64,000 nt of DNA from CAVSWT01 sp963746735 (GCA_963746735.1 CAVVCO010000017.1:186001-250000); one strand, 5' to 3'. Shown: positions 17,997-27,339, numbered from the stretch's first letter. Notes: a model not told the origin generated them from the letters alone. Program-made: numbers and translations.

Positions 17997-18218
17997 CTAA
18001 TAATCGTCTTCGTTATAAAAAAAGTCCTCATCGGAAGGATAATCAGGCCAAATGTCTTCAATAGATTCGTAAGGTTCATCTGAATCTTCAAGTTCTATTA
18101 AATTTTCAATAACTTCATAGGGAGCGCCTATTCTATCAGCGTACTCTAATAGTTCTTCCTTTGTGGCGGGCCATGGGGCATCATCTAAGTAAGCAGCTAG
18201 CTCCACCGTCCATATCAT
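17997..18218 (-). CDS. Small acidic DUF2795-like protein
   Basis: A 73-residue, strongly acidic soluble protein. The core ELAAYLDDAPWPATKEELLEYADRIGAPYEVIENLIEL resembles DUF2795, a small helical domain of unknown function. The tail is almost entirely Asp, Glu, Tyr and Phe (DFFYNEDDY). It follows the M23 peptidase gene by 13 bases and ends at a strong terminator, so the two probably share a transcript. An interaction with a basic partner or nucleic-acid-binding protein is conceivable from the charge, but that is speculation. Confidence 0.7.
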   Translation of the reverse strand: MIWTVELAAYLDDAPWPATKEELLEYADRIGAPYEVIENLIELEDSDEPYESIEDIWPDYPSDEDFFYNEDDY

Positions 18219-18231
18219 AAATTAATCTCCG

Positions 18232-19173
18232 TTATAAATTTTTCGTCTTATTCTTATTAGTTATTTCAAAGAAGCTAAAATCATCAAAGAAAAATTCAAT
18301 CGGATTTTGTTTAACTCCATCGTGCTCAACTTCGTAATGAACATGAGGGCCGGATGATAATCCAGAATTACCGCTTTTAGCAATAAGATCACCTCTATTC
18401 ACTTTTGTACCTCTTTTTACTTTGGCCGAAGATAAGTGGCCATATAGAGTTCTATATCCAAAACCATGATCAATTACTACTGTTAAACCATAACCGCCTT
18501 TGTAACCAACAAACTGTATAACGCCAGCACCTGTTGCATAAACCGGAGTACCAATATCAGTTGAAATATCTATTCCTGCATGCATTCTTCTTATATGTAA
18601 TATGGGATGCATTCTCATGCCAAAATCATGATTGACGTAACCGGTACAGGGTTTAATAGCCGGCATATCGGCATATAGCTTTTTGTTTTCTTTTATTTGG
18701 TTAGTGATTTCTCCATAAAGAGTTTTTTCAAATTGAATCTTTCTTGAGACCTCATCAATATAATTAAGTGCTTTCTTTAATTCTAAGTTTTCCGGATCAG
18801 CTAAAAAATCAATATTGTTATCAATATAACCGCCGCCAACACCAACCATTCTTTCATCATCAGAAACCGGTGGCAAATTAGCTGCAATTCTTAAGTCATC
18901 ATTGACCTTCCGTAAATTATTTAACTGTTTATCCAGTCCCTTATATTCCGTCACAATGCCAGTAATTTTATCTCTTAATATTTGATTTTCATTTTTTAAT
19001 TCTGAAAATCCTTTTTCGGGATTTGCGGCAGAATAAATTAGATAATAACTGCCAACAGCTAAAGAACTTGCTACAATAACAGCTACAATAAATGAAGTTA
19101 GAAATTTTGTTTTAAAATTTGTAATTTCAACAAATTGAAGCTTGGTTTTTGAAAAATAATATAATTTTTTCAT
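18232..19173 (-). CDS. M23-family (LytM-like) cell-wall metallopeptidase
   Basis: A peptidoglycan endopeptidase anchored in the inner membrane. The 313-residue protein has one N-terminal membrane helix (about 27-50), a coiled coil (about 58-95) and a C-terminal M23 domain. Zinc ligands are visible as HPILHIRRMHAGIDIS (His and Asp) and HVHYEVEHDG, the HxH motif, with catalytic YGHL between. All key residues are present, so it is likely active and not an EnvC-type activator. The layout resembles Bacteroidota M23 proteins involved in cell shape or division. A TTGACA-like site lies upstream. Confidence 0.92.
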   Translation of the reverse strand: MKKLYYFSKTKLQFVEITNFKTKFLTSFIVAVIVASSLAVGSYYLIYSAANPEKGFSELKNENQILRDKITGIVTEYKGLDKQLNNLRKVNDDLRIAANLPPVSDDERMVGVGGGYIDNNIDFLADPENLELKKALNYIDEVSRKIQFEKTLYGEITNQIKENKKLYADMPAIKPCTGYVNHDFGMRMHPILHIRRMHAGIDISTDIGTPVYATGAGVIQFVGYKGGYGLTVVIDHGFGYRTLYGHLSSAKVKRGTKVNRGDLIAKSGNSGLSSGPHVHYEVEHDGVKQNPIEFFFDDFSFFEITNKNKTKNL

Positions 19174-19187
19174 ATTTAGGCCTCGAA

Positions 19188-19214
19188 TGTATATAAATAG
19201 GTTAAATTTGTCAA
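19188..19214 (-). promoter_or_regulatory. Candidate promoter upstream of the M23 peptidase gene
   Basis: On the minus strand TTGACA is followed 15 bases later by TATACA, and a TTG with TACATTCG at 20-base spacing also approximates the Bacteroidota TTG/TAnnTTTG pattern. The site lies 15-41 bases before the ATG. Spacing is imperfect in both readings. Confidence 0.35.
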
Positions 19215-19235
19215 GGCTACTTTAAATTTGGAAAA

Positions 19236-20249
19236 TTATTCGAAATCATGCTCAAAATAATCTACACCTCGAAGATCATCCGAATTTTTACTCCTAATTT
19301 TTTCCTTCAATTTTTCCTCGAAAATTTTAGGACTATCGTAGCCATAGTGCTTTAATAAATAATTTAACGAAATTACTTCCGATATAACTGTAATATTTTT
19401 CCCTGGTAAAATGGGCAGTTTTACATAAGGGATTTCTACATCAGAAATAATTACCGAATGTTCCTCGAGTCCGGTTCTCGTATATTCCCATTCTGGATCC
19501 CAAACTTCAAGTTCTACAATAACTTCAAGCCTCTTTTGATACCTTATTGCCCGTATTCCAAACATTCTTTCCACATCAATTATACCAAGCCCTCTAATTT
19601 CCATAAAGTGTTTTGCTATATTGGTTCCTGAACCCATCAGAATACCTTCGCCTTTTTTGGTGAGAATTATTACATCATCACCTACTAACCTATGCCCCCT
19701 TTCAACCAAATCCAACGCTACTTCACTCTTCCCTATGCCAGATTTTCCGACAAAAAGCATCCCTACTCCATATACATCTACTAAAGAACCGTGCACTGAA
19801 ATTCTTGGAGTAAATTGGTCGTCTAAAAAATCACTAACAAAATAATTAAGTTTTGTAGTCGAAAATGGTGTTCCAAATAAAGATGTTTTATATTTATTTG
19901 CTAACTCAATAAGAACTGGGAAAGGTTGATTGTTGTCTGTTAATATAACGCATGGAATATCGAATTTAAAAAATCTTTCAAGTGTTTCTTTCTTTTTTTC
20001 ATCTGTTAATTGAGATAAATATCTTACCTCTGTGTTACCAAATAATTGTACCCTCTGGTAAGAAAATAAATCAACAAACCCGGCCAATGCTAAGCCGGGT
20101 CTGTGTAAGTTTTGTTCGTATATTTTTTTATCAAAGCCGGATTCATCAGAATAAAGCTTTAGCTTGAATTTTTCACCAGCGTATTTGTACATGAACCCAA
20201 CTGAAATGAATTCTTTTCTAGATATTGCTTTAGGATCTATTTTGAACAT
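19236..20249 (-). CDS. hprK: HPr kinase/phosphorylase
   Basis: HprK phosphorylates a serine of HPr and can reverse the reaction, linking sugar status to regulation. The 337-residue protein has an N-terminal DRTGG-like domain (about 1-135) and a kinase domain with P-loop GKSGIGKS at 168-175, the following acidic pair (GHRLVGDD) and the signature MEIRGLGIIDVERMFG. It abuts the hibernation factor gene, sharing one base. No HPr or enzyme I gene is present in the window, so its partner must lie elsewhere. Confidence 0.95.
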   Translation of the reverse strand: MFKIDPKAISRKEFISVGFMYKYAGEKFKLKLYSDESGFDKKIYEQNLHRPGLALAGFVDLFSYQRVQLFGNTEVRYLSQLTDEKKKETLERFFKFDIPCVILTDNNQPFPVLIELANKYKTSLFGTPFSTTKLNYFVSDFLDDQFTPRISVHGSLVDVYGVGMLFVGKSGIGKSEVALDLVERGHRLVGDDVIILTKKGEGILMGSGTNIAKHFMEIRGLGIIDVERMFGIRAIRYQKRLEVIVELEVWDPEWEYTRTGLEEHSVIISDVEIPYVKLPILPGKNITVISEVISLNYLLKHYGYDSPKIFEEKLKEKIRSKNSDDLRGVDYFEHDFE

Positions 20250-20548
20250 TAAGCGTGTGCAATCTTTTTAGTTTTATATTTTTTAAGCTGTCTTATTAAT
20301 TTTCCTACAACTGCACTAACTGATTTTTTGAAATCGTCGGTTTCTTCCTGCGCACTAAATGTTTGTCCAGGAACCGTTAAAATAATCTCTGCAATTTTAA
20401 CGTCAACTTTATTATTTCTATAACTCAACTTTACATCAGCATTAAGTATGTCGTCATTATATTTTTCCAATGAAGATATTTCTCCATTGATGAAGTCTTT
20501 CAAGGTATCATGGGCTTTGAACTTTCGGGCCGTTATTATTACGTTCAT
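20249..20548 (-). CDS. hpf: Ribosome hibernation promoting factor (HPF/YfiA family)
   Basis: This is a short-form HPF that stabilises idle ribosomes by binding the 30S decoding region. I start it at the internal ATG (MNVIITARKFKAHDTL), because GGAGG lies seven bases before it and overlaps the four-codon longer alternative that begins at 20560. The 99 residues cover the alpha-beta domain with LEKYNDDILNADVKLSYRN, and the C-terminus is basic (KKYKTKKIAHA). The long-form C-terminal dimerisation domain is absent. It lies between xer and hprK, a neighbourhood seen in related bacteria. Confidence 0.9.
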   Translation of the reverse strand: MNVIITARKFKAHDTLKDFINGEISSLEKYNDDILNADVKLSYRNNKVDVKIAEIILTVPGQTFSAQEETDDFKKSVSAVVGKLIRQLKKYKTKKIAHA

Positions 20549-20564
20549 TGTTTCCTCCATTAGT

Positions 20565-21446
20565 TTAAGATTTTGGGTGAGACTTCTTGTAAGTTGATTT
20601 TAATCTTTCAATACTTACATGAGTATATATTTGAGTCGTAGACAAATTTTCATGCCCTAGTATCTCCTTTACTGCTCTTAAATCTGCGCCTCTATCTAAC
20701 ATGTGAGTCGCGGCGCTATGACGAAGCACATGAGGACTTTTCTTTTTTATGTCACTTACTTTTGAAAGATACTTATTTACAATTCTATGAACATATCTTG
20801 GATAAATTCTAGTATTGTTTTTTGTAATGATTAATGGTGAATCTGGAATGTTGTCATTTTTAAATTCTAAATATTCATTAATAATCGGAATGGATTTCCC
20901 TCCAACAGGCACTATTCTAACTTTGCTGCCTTTTCCAAATACTCTTAATGTTTTAGAATGCAAATCAAGATCTATGTTATTTAAATCGCAAAGTTCAGAA
21001 ACACGAAGTGCGCAACCGTATAATAATTCAAAAATAATTTTTATTGTTTTAGAGTTCTCATCATTCTCATCTGCTAAATTATATATATTTAGAATCGAAT
21101 CGGTTGTAGTTATTTCAGGCAGTTTTCTTTGCGCCTTAGGATTTGAAATATTTCCAGCCGGATTTGATTCTATATAACCATGCTGAAATCCATACTTAAA
21201 TAGCCCTCTAATTGACGCTAGATTCCTCGATATAGATTTCTTTTCAATTCCTTTTTCACTTAAAACCATGAGGTATGATTTAATAAATTTTTCTGTTACA
21301 GAATCCATATTTTCTTTTGAATATTCTGTACAATATTCTGAAAAATTCTCTAAATCTTTTTTATATGATTTTATAGTATTTGCGGAATATCTTTTAACGT
21401 TTTCTAAGTTATCCAGGTATTGATTAGCAGCTTGATTAATCAGCAT
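20565..21446 (-). CDS. Tyrosine recombinase XerC/XerD
   Basis: A site-specific recombinase of the Xer type that probably resolves chromosome dimers at dif. The 293-residue protein has an N-terminal SAM-like core-binding domain (about 1-90) and a catalytic domain with all expected residues: Arg in ALRVSEL, Lys in GKGSK, H-x-x-R in HVLRHSAATHML, the second His in LGHENLSTT and the nucleophile Tyr in QIYTHV. Length and sequence fit Xer rather than a phage integrase, and no attachment site or mobile cargo is adjacent. XerC and XerD cannot be separated by eye. Confidence 0.92.
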   Translation of the reverse strand: MLINQAANQYLDNLENVKRYSANTIKSYKKDLENFSEYCTEYSKENMDSVTEKFIKSYLMVLSEKGIEKKSISRNLASIRGLFKYGFQHGYIESNPAGNISNPKAQRKLPEITTTDSILNIYNLADENDENSKTIKIIFELLYGCALRVSELCDLNNIDLDLHSKTLRVFGKGSKVRIVPVGGKSIPIINEYLEFKNDNIPDSPLIITKNNTRIYPRYVHRIVNKYLSKVSDIKKKSPHVLRHSAATHMLDRGADLRAVKEILGHENLSTTQIYTHVSIERLKSTYKKSHPKS

Positions 21447-21514
21447 AAATTTTGATTTAATATTTCTTGCTTTTAAGTGGAAAAAAGCAATTAATTAATT
21501 ACAATTAACAGTAA

Positions 21515-21961
21515 CTAATTATTTTCTGAACTCAATAAAAGGAATTTATAATTCTTTAGCAATTTATTTTCATACTTTTTCATAATTATTTTTTGAGGTT
21601 GTGTTTTGTCGTCATAACCTAATAAATGAAGAATTCCATGAATGACAAGCCTAATAATTTCTTCATTAAAACTGACATTGTATTTTTTCGAATTTGCTTC
21701 AGCATCTTTTGAAGAAATAAATATTTCACCATCTATTAAATTCTTTTTCCCTTCATAATTAAAAGTAATTATGTCGGTTGAATAATGATGATTCAAATAT
21801 TCAATATTAATTTCTTCAATTTGTTCGGTTGAGACAAAATTTATTGTTAAAGAATTTATTTTAAGTTCGAAATAATTTTTTAATTGATGTACTGTTTTGT
21901 GAACTAATAATTTATCTATTTTAATATTAGACGAATTATTTACAAATAAGTTTTTTACCAC
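21515..21961 (-). CDS. ybeY: Endoribonuclease YbeY (rRNA maturation factor)
   Basis: YbeY is a metal-dependent RNase involved in 16S rRNA 3'-end maturation and ribosome quality control. The 148-residue protein has the family core NHHYSTDIITFNY and the metal site HGILHLLGYDD. The usual motif is HGxLHLxGYDH; the third ligand position is Asp here, a variant I associate with Bacteroidota-type YbeY. It lies 16 bases after the gamma carbonic anhydrase gene on the same strand. Confidence 0.9.
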   Translation of the reverse strand: MVKNLFVNNSSNIKIDKLLVHKTVHQLKNYFELKINSLTINFVSTEQIEEINIEYLNHHYSTDIITFNYEGKKNLIDGEIFISSKDAEANSKKYNVSFNEEIIRLVIHGILHLLGYDDKTQPQKIIMKKYENKLLKNYKFLLLSSENN

Positions 21962-21977
21962 TTTAATTTTTTGTTAT

Positions 21978-22544
21978 TTAATAATTCATTTTGCTTAATG
22001 AATCAATCGTAATCTTAGTATATTTTTTATAACGCTCTGCAGATGCTTCGAAGTCATTCATTTCCGCTTCAGTTAAATCTCTTACTACTTTCCCCGGAAC
22101 TCCGGCAACCAGTTTTCCAGTTGGTACAGTAAAATTTGGTTTTACAACCGTTCCGGCAGCAACTAAAGATTTTTGCTGAACTACTGCACCATCTAATATA
22201 ATTGCACCCATTCCAATCAAACATAAATCTTCAAGTGTGCAGCCATGCAATGTAACAGAATGCCCTATAGTAACTTTACTGCCAATGCTTAAAGGAAATC
22301 TTCCATTTGTTACATGAAGCATGGAGCAATCCTGAATATTTGTCATTGAACCGATTTTAATGTAGTGCACATCTCCACGAATTACTGTGTTATACCAAAC
22401 ACTTGAGTGTTCGCCTATTTCTACATTACCTATAACTTTTACTCCAGAAGCTAGGAAAACCGATTTATGAATTTTCGGGAAATATTCTAAGTAAGGAAAC
22501 AATTTAATTTCTTCTGTTAAGTACCGAACTTTGGAGGTGTCCAT
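21978..22544 (-). CDS. Gamma-class carbonic anhydrase-like hexapeptide protein
   Basis: A 188-residue left-handed beta-helix protein of the YrdA/CaiE/PaaY family. Hexapeptide repeats run from about residue 33 to 155. The three metal histidines are visible in MLHVTNGR, TIGHSVTLHGC and nearby, and RGDVHYIKIGSMTNIQD is a strong signature. It may hydrate CO2, but many members have no proven activity. The start overlaps the DUF3108 gene by 28 bases; a later start would remove conserved sequence, so I keep it. Confidence 0.88.
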   Translation of the reverse strand: MDTSKVRYLTEEIKLFPYLEYFPKIHKSVFLASGVKVIGNVEIGEHSSVWYNTVIRGDVHYIKIGSMTNIQDCSMLHVTNGRFPLSIGSKVTIGHSVTLHGCTLEDLCLIGMGAIILDGAVVQQKSLVAAGTVVKPNFTVPTGKLVAGVPGKVVRDLTEAEMNDFEASAERYKKYTKITIDSLSKMNY

Positions 22545-23341
22545 CCTTCTCTTTTCCAGCTTATTAATTCTAAAGTTATATTACCTATAATCACTTTCAT
22601 ATTAGCCACTATTGGTATTGCAGCTTCGTCATCTGAAAACCAGCCTTCAAAATGGCCGGTTAATCCAAAGACGCTTACAAAATCAGTGTAGCCTTCAATC
22701 CTTACACATGCAATATCATAATCAACTGCGTCTATGGAAATATCGGAGACTTCGTTATAATAATTAACTTGAGTAGATACCTTTTTTTCAGTTACAAAGC
22801 AAGGGATGTCTTGGTTTTTAATTTGCCCTGTGTTCATCCTGGCATAATAAAAAATGGACAATCCGTCCTGATATTCTTTATCTGCTGAAGTAGTTGAATC
22901 TACCCATACTTGGTGCGGATAGACTTTACCCTTTTTTATATGGATCTTGGAATTTTTATAGTCAAAATTGTAATCAGTAAAAGTTGTATAATCATCACCT
23001 TTAACTAAGCCGCGGAAAAAAATTGAAGCTGTATCTTCATTAATTTTAGTTTCATAAATTTGATGAAGATTAACAAACGGTACTCCAGAATAGGAATCTA
23101 TAAAAGCCATTGCTTTGTAGTAGGTTTTGCCTTTTTCTGTATTCTTGCTTAATATTTTTAATTTAACTTCGCCAAGTTTTATTAAAGAATATTTGACAAC
23201 ATAGGTAAGCTCTTCGCCAACTTGCAACTTCTTTTCTATATACGGACTGCTTCCCGATATTTTATTTTTTTGAATAGCGAAAGGAGAACTGAAAAAAAAA
23301 GAAAATAAAATAATAATTAAAAACCGTCCAATTATTTTCAT
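22517..23341 (-). CDS. DUF3108-family exported protein
   Basis: A 274-residue protein with a signal peptide (about 1-22, a Phe-rich hydrophobic core) followed by a DUF3108-like beta-rich domain: GEELTYVVKYSLIKLGEVKLKIL near residue 42, then a long antiparallel sheet region and a C-terminal IPIVANMKVIIGNITLELISW. DUF3108 proteins of Bacteroidota are periplasmic or lipid-associated and lack a proven function. The start overlaps the S41 protease stop by four bases, so co-expression with that envelope protease is likely. Confidence 0.8.
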   Translation of the reverse strand: MKIIGRFLIIILFSFFFSSPFAIQKNKISGSSPYIEKKLQVGEELTYVVKYSLIKLGEVKLKILSKNTEKGKTYYKAMAFIDSYSGVPFVNLHQIYETKINEDTASIFFRGLVKGDDYTTFTDYNFDYKNSKIHIKKGKVYPHQVWVDSTTSADKEYQDGLSIFYYARMNTGQIKNQDIPCFVTEKKVSTQVNYYNEVSDISIDAVDYDIACVRIEGYTDFVSVFGLTGHFEGWFSDDEAAIPIVANMKVIIGNITLELISWKREGWTPPKFGT

Positions 23342-24954
23342 TTAAGATTTGCCAGGTCTTTTGCTTCACCGAAAAGCTGGGTAGCTTTTTCAACCTGCGT
23401 ATCGATCTTTAATAAAACAGAATACCAGCCTTCATTCTTCCAATAATTTCGCGCAAGCTGGGCTTTTAATCTTGCAGCAATATATGTTTTATCTTTGTCA
23501 TAATCTTTTTCAACAAACTTAACACCTTTCCCTGAAGCATATTTTATAAAGTGATTTAATTCATCATTATTAAAATTAAATTCTTTTTGAAATTTCTTTA
23601 AATCATCTCCATATTTTGATTTAATTGTTTTACCATCAGAATCTATATAAGAAAGTACAAATTGATAGAACAAATTATTCTTTAAAAGATCAGTTGAATA
23701 TTTAGTTATGCCCTCAGAAGGGACAAAGTAGTCAGGGGTAATTCCGCCGCCGCCATAGACAACTCTTCCAGCATGAGTTTTATATTTTGGCTTGGAAGTA
23801 TCTTTTTCTGCAGTATGTTCAAGGTTGTCCATTTCAGTAGTATCTTTTCTTTCACTTACTTCAGCATAATATTCTTCAGTATTTTTAAGATGTTTATAAT
23901 CTCTTTGAATCAGTCTGCCTGAAGGAGTGTAGTATCGCGATATTGTTAGTCTAACCGCGGAGTTATCAGGCAAATCAAATTGTCTTTGCACCAATCCTTT
24001 GCCGAATGTTGTTTCACCAACAATCAAACCTCTATCCCAATCTTGAATTGCACCGGAAACAATTTCACTTGCCGAAGCACTACCTTTATTAACTAAAATA
24101 ATCAAAGGAGTTTTTTCAAATGGAGATGATTCTGATGAATAATAATCTTCATCAAATTCGGATCTTCGACCTTTTGTGTAAACAATTTTCTTTTTACCGG
24201 AAATAAATAAATCAGCAACTTTAACAGCTTGATTTAAGTATCCTCCGGGATTTCCTCTTAAATCCAGAATCAATTCCTGCATGCCTTGATTTTTAAGATC
24301 ATTTAATGCACTCACCAACTCATCATAAGTAGTTTCAGCAAACCTTGAAACACTTACATACCCAATTTTATTATCAATCATAAAATGAGTATCAACTGAA
24401 TACAAAGGAATTTTATCTCTTGTTATTTCATATTTAATAGGGTCTTTTACGCCATGCCTGACAATTGTAACATCAACCTTTGTTCCTGCTTTTCCGCGAA
24501 GCTTGTTTCTAACATCATCATTAGAAATACCAATTGCACTTTCATCATTGATTTTAATTATCCTATCACCGGACATAATACCAAGTGCCTCACTAGGTCC
24601 ACCGGTAATTGGCGATACTACAGTTAAAGTATCATTTACTATTTGAAATTCAATCCCAATTCCTTCGAAATCTCCTCTAAAAGATTCTTCAACAGATTCC
24701 ATTTGCTTTGCCGGAATATATACCGAATGAGGATCCAATTTGCTGAGCATTCCATTTATTGCTGCTTCAACTAATTTTTGTGTATCTACGTTTTCAACAT
24801 AATATTTTTCAGTATATGTAAGAACGTCGTTAAATTTTACAATATTATTTCTAAGATTATCATCCGAAAAAACTTTTTGTATCTGAGTACCGAGTACAAT
24901 ACCCAAAGTTAAAATTATTACACCGATAGGGATTTTAAAATGTTTGAAATTCAT
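23338..24954 (-). CDS. C-terminal processing protease (S41 family)
   Basis: A periplasmic serine protease, 538 residues, with an N-terminal membrane anchor/signal (about 8-26), a PDZ domain (about 85-175, GIGIEFQIVNDTLTVVSP) and the S41 catalytic core. The nucleophile Ser is in GSASASEIVSGAIQDW and the general-base Lys in GETTFGKGLVQ; LILDLRGNPGGYL forms the oxyanion region. A C-terminal extension of about 130 residues is typical of Bacteroidota CtpA-like proteins. It processes or degrades envelope proteins; the substrate is unknown. Confidence 0.93.
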   Translation of the reverse strand: MNFKHFKIPIGVIILTLGIVLGTQIQKVFSDDNLRNNIVKFNDVLTYTEKYYVENVDTQKLVEAAINGMLSKLDPHSVYIPAKQMESVEESFRGDFEGIGIEFQIVNDTLTVVSPITGGPSEALGIMSGDRIIKINDESAIGISNDDVRNKLRGKAGTKVDVTIVRHGVKDPIKYEITRDKIPLYSVDTHFMIDNKIGYVSVSRFAETTYDELVSALNDLKNQGMQELILDLRGNPGGYLNQAVKVADLFISGKKKIVYTKGRRSEFDEDYYSSESSPFEKTPLIILVNKGSASASEIVSGAIQDWDRGLIVGETTFGKGLVQRQFDLPDNSAVRLTISRYYTPSGRLIQRDYKHLKNTEEYYAEVSERKDTTEMDNLEHTAEKDTSKPKYKTHAGRVVYGGGGITPDYFVPSEGITKYSTDLLKNNLFYQFVLSYIDSDGKTIKSKYGDDLKKFQKEFNFNNDELNHFIKYASGKGVKFVEKDYDKDKTYIAARLKAQLARNYWKNEGWYSVLLKIDTQVEKATQLFGEAKDLANLK

Positions 24955-24971
24955 CTATCTCTCCAGTTTCC

Positions 24972-26609
24972 TTAAAGCTTAACTGATAAATTCAAAAAGG
25001 AATTTGTTTCGTTGCTAGAGTAGCTTTTATTAAAAATATTAAATACGTATGAAAATTTTATCTGGTTAATTGGTTCGTAAAATACTGAAATTGAATAATT
25101 TCTTGAATACTGTAAATCACCATCTAGAAATTTAACTCTCTCTGAATCAAACAACCTATGTCCAAGACTAATGTCGCCGCCAACATTTCTAATTGTTCCA
25201 TCTTTCATAACTGGGTTTGCACCATGTTCTGCATATGAAAAGCTAGCCGTTAAACTTAATCTGTTACTAAACCTATAATTTATTTGACTAAAAAACAATC
25301 CAGTATTTGGCTGAATATCCGGTCCTAAATTGTATCCGAAGTTTGTAAAGGCGTTTTTAATTAGTCGGTGACTAAAAGTATATGGTTCTATTCTTAAATA
25401 TTCCAGATGAATATCCAAAGGGATTATATCATACAAATTTGTTGAATATGCACCAATATTAAACATTGTTTCATTTCCCCACCAGCCTTTTCCGATTTGA
25501 CCAAATTGCATATCGTCAATCAAGAAAGTAGTGAAAAGTTTCAATCCTTTGATTGATTTATTATTGTAATCAAAGAACAACATTGAATTATCTCTATCCT
25601 GGTTCGCATGCTCAACAGATTTATAAAAATTGAAGGGGTTAAGATAGGAAAGATCTAATGGACGATCGCCATAAATTATTAATTCTCCTACACCAAAATC
25701 AAAATGACGTGAAAAATTAAAACCTATTCTATGATAGCCGATATATTTTTCTTCAATTCTAGCAGAGCCCCCAGTGATAGTATCAGTGTCATAAGAAACA
25801 GGCCCAAGTAGTTTTCCATGAAAATATGAGAAGCTAAAAAAGTCATAATTTATTTTAAAGGAAATATAATCAAATAATGGAGAGTTGCTTGCCAGAATTG
25901 ATTTGGTCACTCCATAACCAACATTCATTCGATCTCTTCCAATTTTAAATTTCACTACATCAAAATCGGCGGTTAAATAACCTGCGGTTTCATCAAAAAA
26001 GGATTCTGTGGTCGACTCATTGAATTTATAATTGTATTTAATATCTTCTCTAGCTAATGCAGCTGTACGGTTTCCAAAAACATTCCCGTTTGTGCCGTGT
26101 ATTCCAAATCCAAATTTACCTAGGAATGTTCCGCGAATTTCGCCTCCAATAACACCAATTAAGGTAGATCGGCCTGTTGAATCACTAATTTTTCTATTTA
26201 TATATTCGCCTTCACCTAATAGATTAATAAAAATATTTGCTTTGCCTGGATTAACATTATAATATAAATATTTCTCTTTTTGATTTAGAAGATCGTAATT
26301 ATCTTTTCCAAATATTGCTTCAGCGTTTTCAGTTGTTCCATAAAGCTCAAGCTCAAACTCTACTTTTAAATCTTCCAGTAATTTAGTGTCTGATTTATCC
26401 AGCTTAATGTTATTTTGAATTACCTGCTGCAAATAGCCTGCTATTACTTTACGAGTTTTAGGTATTTCAAAAGAGTTGTAATGATCTATAATCTGCTGTG
26501 TCTCCATCCTATCTAAAAATTCATAAACAGGATTATCAACACTTACATATTCGGCTTGTGCAAAAACAATCGAGGTTATAATCACGATAAGTAAAAAAAC
26601 TTTCTTCAT
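24972..26609 (-). CDS. Outer-membrane beta-barrel protein, Wzi/capsule-assembly-like
   Basis: A 545-residue protein with a signal peptide (cut after about AQA, residue 19). The beginning, VSVDNPVYEFLDRMETQQII, resembles Wzi-type capsule assembly proteins, which open with a short helical domain before the barrel. From about residue 140 the sequence alternates polar and aromatic residues in amphipathic strands and ends in Leu (LNLSVKL), as outer-membrane barrels do. It starts one base after the GT2 stop, which fits an envelope polysaccharide role. The Wzi assignment is moderate. Confidence 0.72.
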   Translation of the reverse strand: MKKVFLLIVIITSIVFAQAEYVSVDNPVYEFLDRMETQQIIDHYNSFEIPKTRKVIAGYLQQVIQNNIKLDKSDTKLLEDLKVEFELELYGTTENAEAIFGKDNYDLLNQKEKYLYYNVNPGKANIFINLLGEGEYINRKISDSTGRSTLIGVIGGEIRGTFLGKFGFGIHGTNGNVFGNRTAALAREDIKYNYKFNESTTESFFDETAGYLTADFDVVKFKIGRDRMNVGYGVTKSILASNSPLFDYISFKINYDFFSFSYFHGKLLGPVSYDTDTITGGSARIEEKYIGYHRIGFNFSRHFDFGVGELIIYGDRPLDLSYLNPFNFYKSVEHANQDRDNSMLFFDYNNKSIKGLKLFTTFLIDDMQFGQIGKGWWGNETMFNIGAYSTNLYDIIPLDIHLEYLRIEPYTFSHRLIKNAFTNFGYNLGPDIQPNTGLFFSQINYRFSNRLSLTASFSYAEHGANPVMKDGTIRNVGGDISLGHRLFDSERVKFLDGDLQYSRNYSISVFYEPINQIKFSYVFNIFNKSYSSNETNSFLNLSVKL

Positions 26610-26610
26610 C

Positions 26611-27339
26611 TTACCGTACCTGTTCCCATACTTTTGAAATTGATTTATTCTTCACAATCACAGAAACACTGTTTTTCATCCATGACCAGGTTACGTTCAT
26701 GTATCCAAACTTTCTAAATCTTCGAGGTGATTCATAAACATTAATTTTATTTGTATATAATATTTTGCCAAGTTTTCTTATTCTTTTAAACAAATCAAAA
26801 TCTTCACCGGCAGCAAGATTTTCATTAAAGCCATTTATTTTTTCAAATATTTCTCTTCTAATTATTTGGCACTCCCCTCTTCCCATACCGACTCCTAAAT
26901 AATTTAGAGACCAGAAATATGAATTGTATAAACCATGAAATATTTTATCAGAAAATTTTTCTTCTTCAGGAAATATTTTAACAAAGCAAGTCATAGCGAT
27001 ATAATTACTATTGATGAATTTATGATTTACGTAATTAAAAAATTTTAATGGTTCTTTTAAAACTACATCGCCATTAAGAAATATAAATATTTCACCGTTT
27101 GCATGTCTTGCCCCAAGGTTTCTTCCTTCAGCAATATTCTGCTTATGACTTTTAGAATGTATTTTAACAATATCAGCAAGTTCAAGAGCAATTTTAATTG
27201 TACAATCTTTACTTCCCCCATCAGAGATAACTACTTCAATATCATTATCTTTTCTTAATTGAGAATCGTTCAATTGGTTTAGCAATTGAGGAAGTAATTT
27301 TTCTTCATTTAAAACTGGAATAATAATACTATACTTCAA
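26611..27339 (-). CDS. Glycosyltransferase family 2
   Basis: A 242-residue cytoplasmic or membrane-associated sugar transferase. The GT-A fold opening is YSIIIPVLNEEKLLPQLLNQL. The nucleotide-sugar region has ISDGGSKDCT, and FIFLNGDVVL stands where the metal-binding DxD lies (N-G-D here). GEDFDLFKRIRKLGK matches the ED acceptor motif. There is no membrane helix. Neighbouring the Wzi-like gene suggests a role in surface polysaccharide or glycolipid. The 198 bases upstream hold only AT-rich sequence without a clear feature. Confidence 0.88.
   Translation of the reverse strand: MKYSIIIPVLNEEKLLPQLLNQLNDSQLRKDNDIEVVISDGGSKDCTIKIALELADIVKIHSKSHKQNIAEGRNLGARHANGEIFIFLNGDVVLKEPLKFFNYVNHKFINSNYIAMTCFVKIFPEEEKFSDKIFHGLYNSYFWSLNYLGVGMGRGECQIIRREIFEKINGFNENLAAGEDFDLFKRIRKLGKILYTNKINVYESPRRFRKFGYMNVTWSWMKNSVSVIVKNKSISKVWEQVR

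Noticed and set aside
20549..20560. Upstream ATG for the hibernation factor
   Set aside because: GGAGG overlaps that ATG and is correctly spaced for the internal one.
20565..21446. Phage or integrative-element integrase
   Set aside because: The gene has Xer length and housekeeping neighbours, with no tRNA-linked direct repeats or phage genes.
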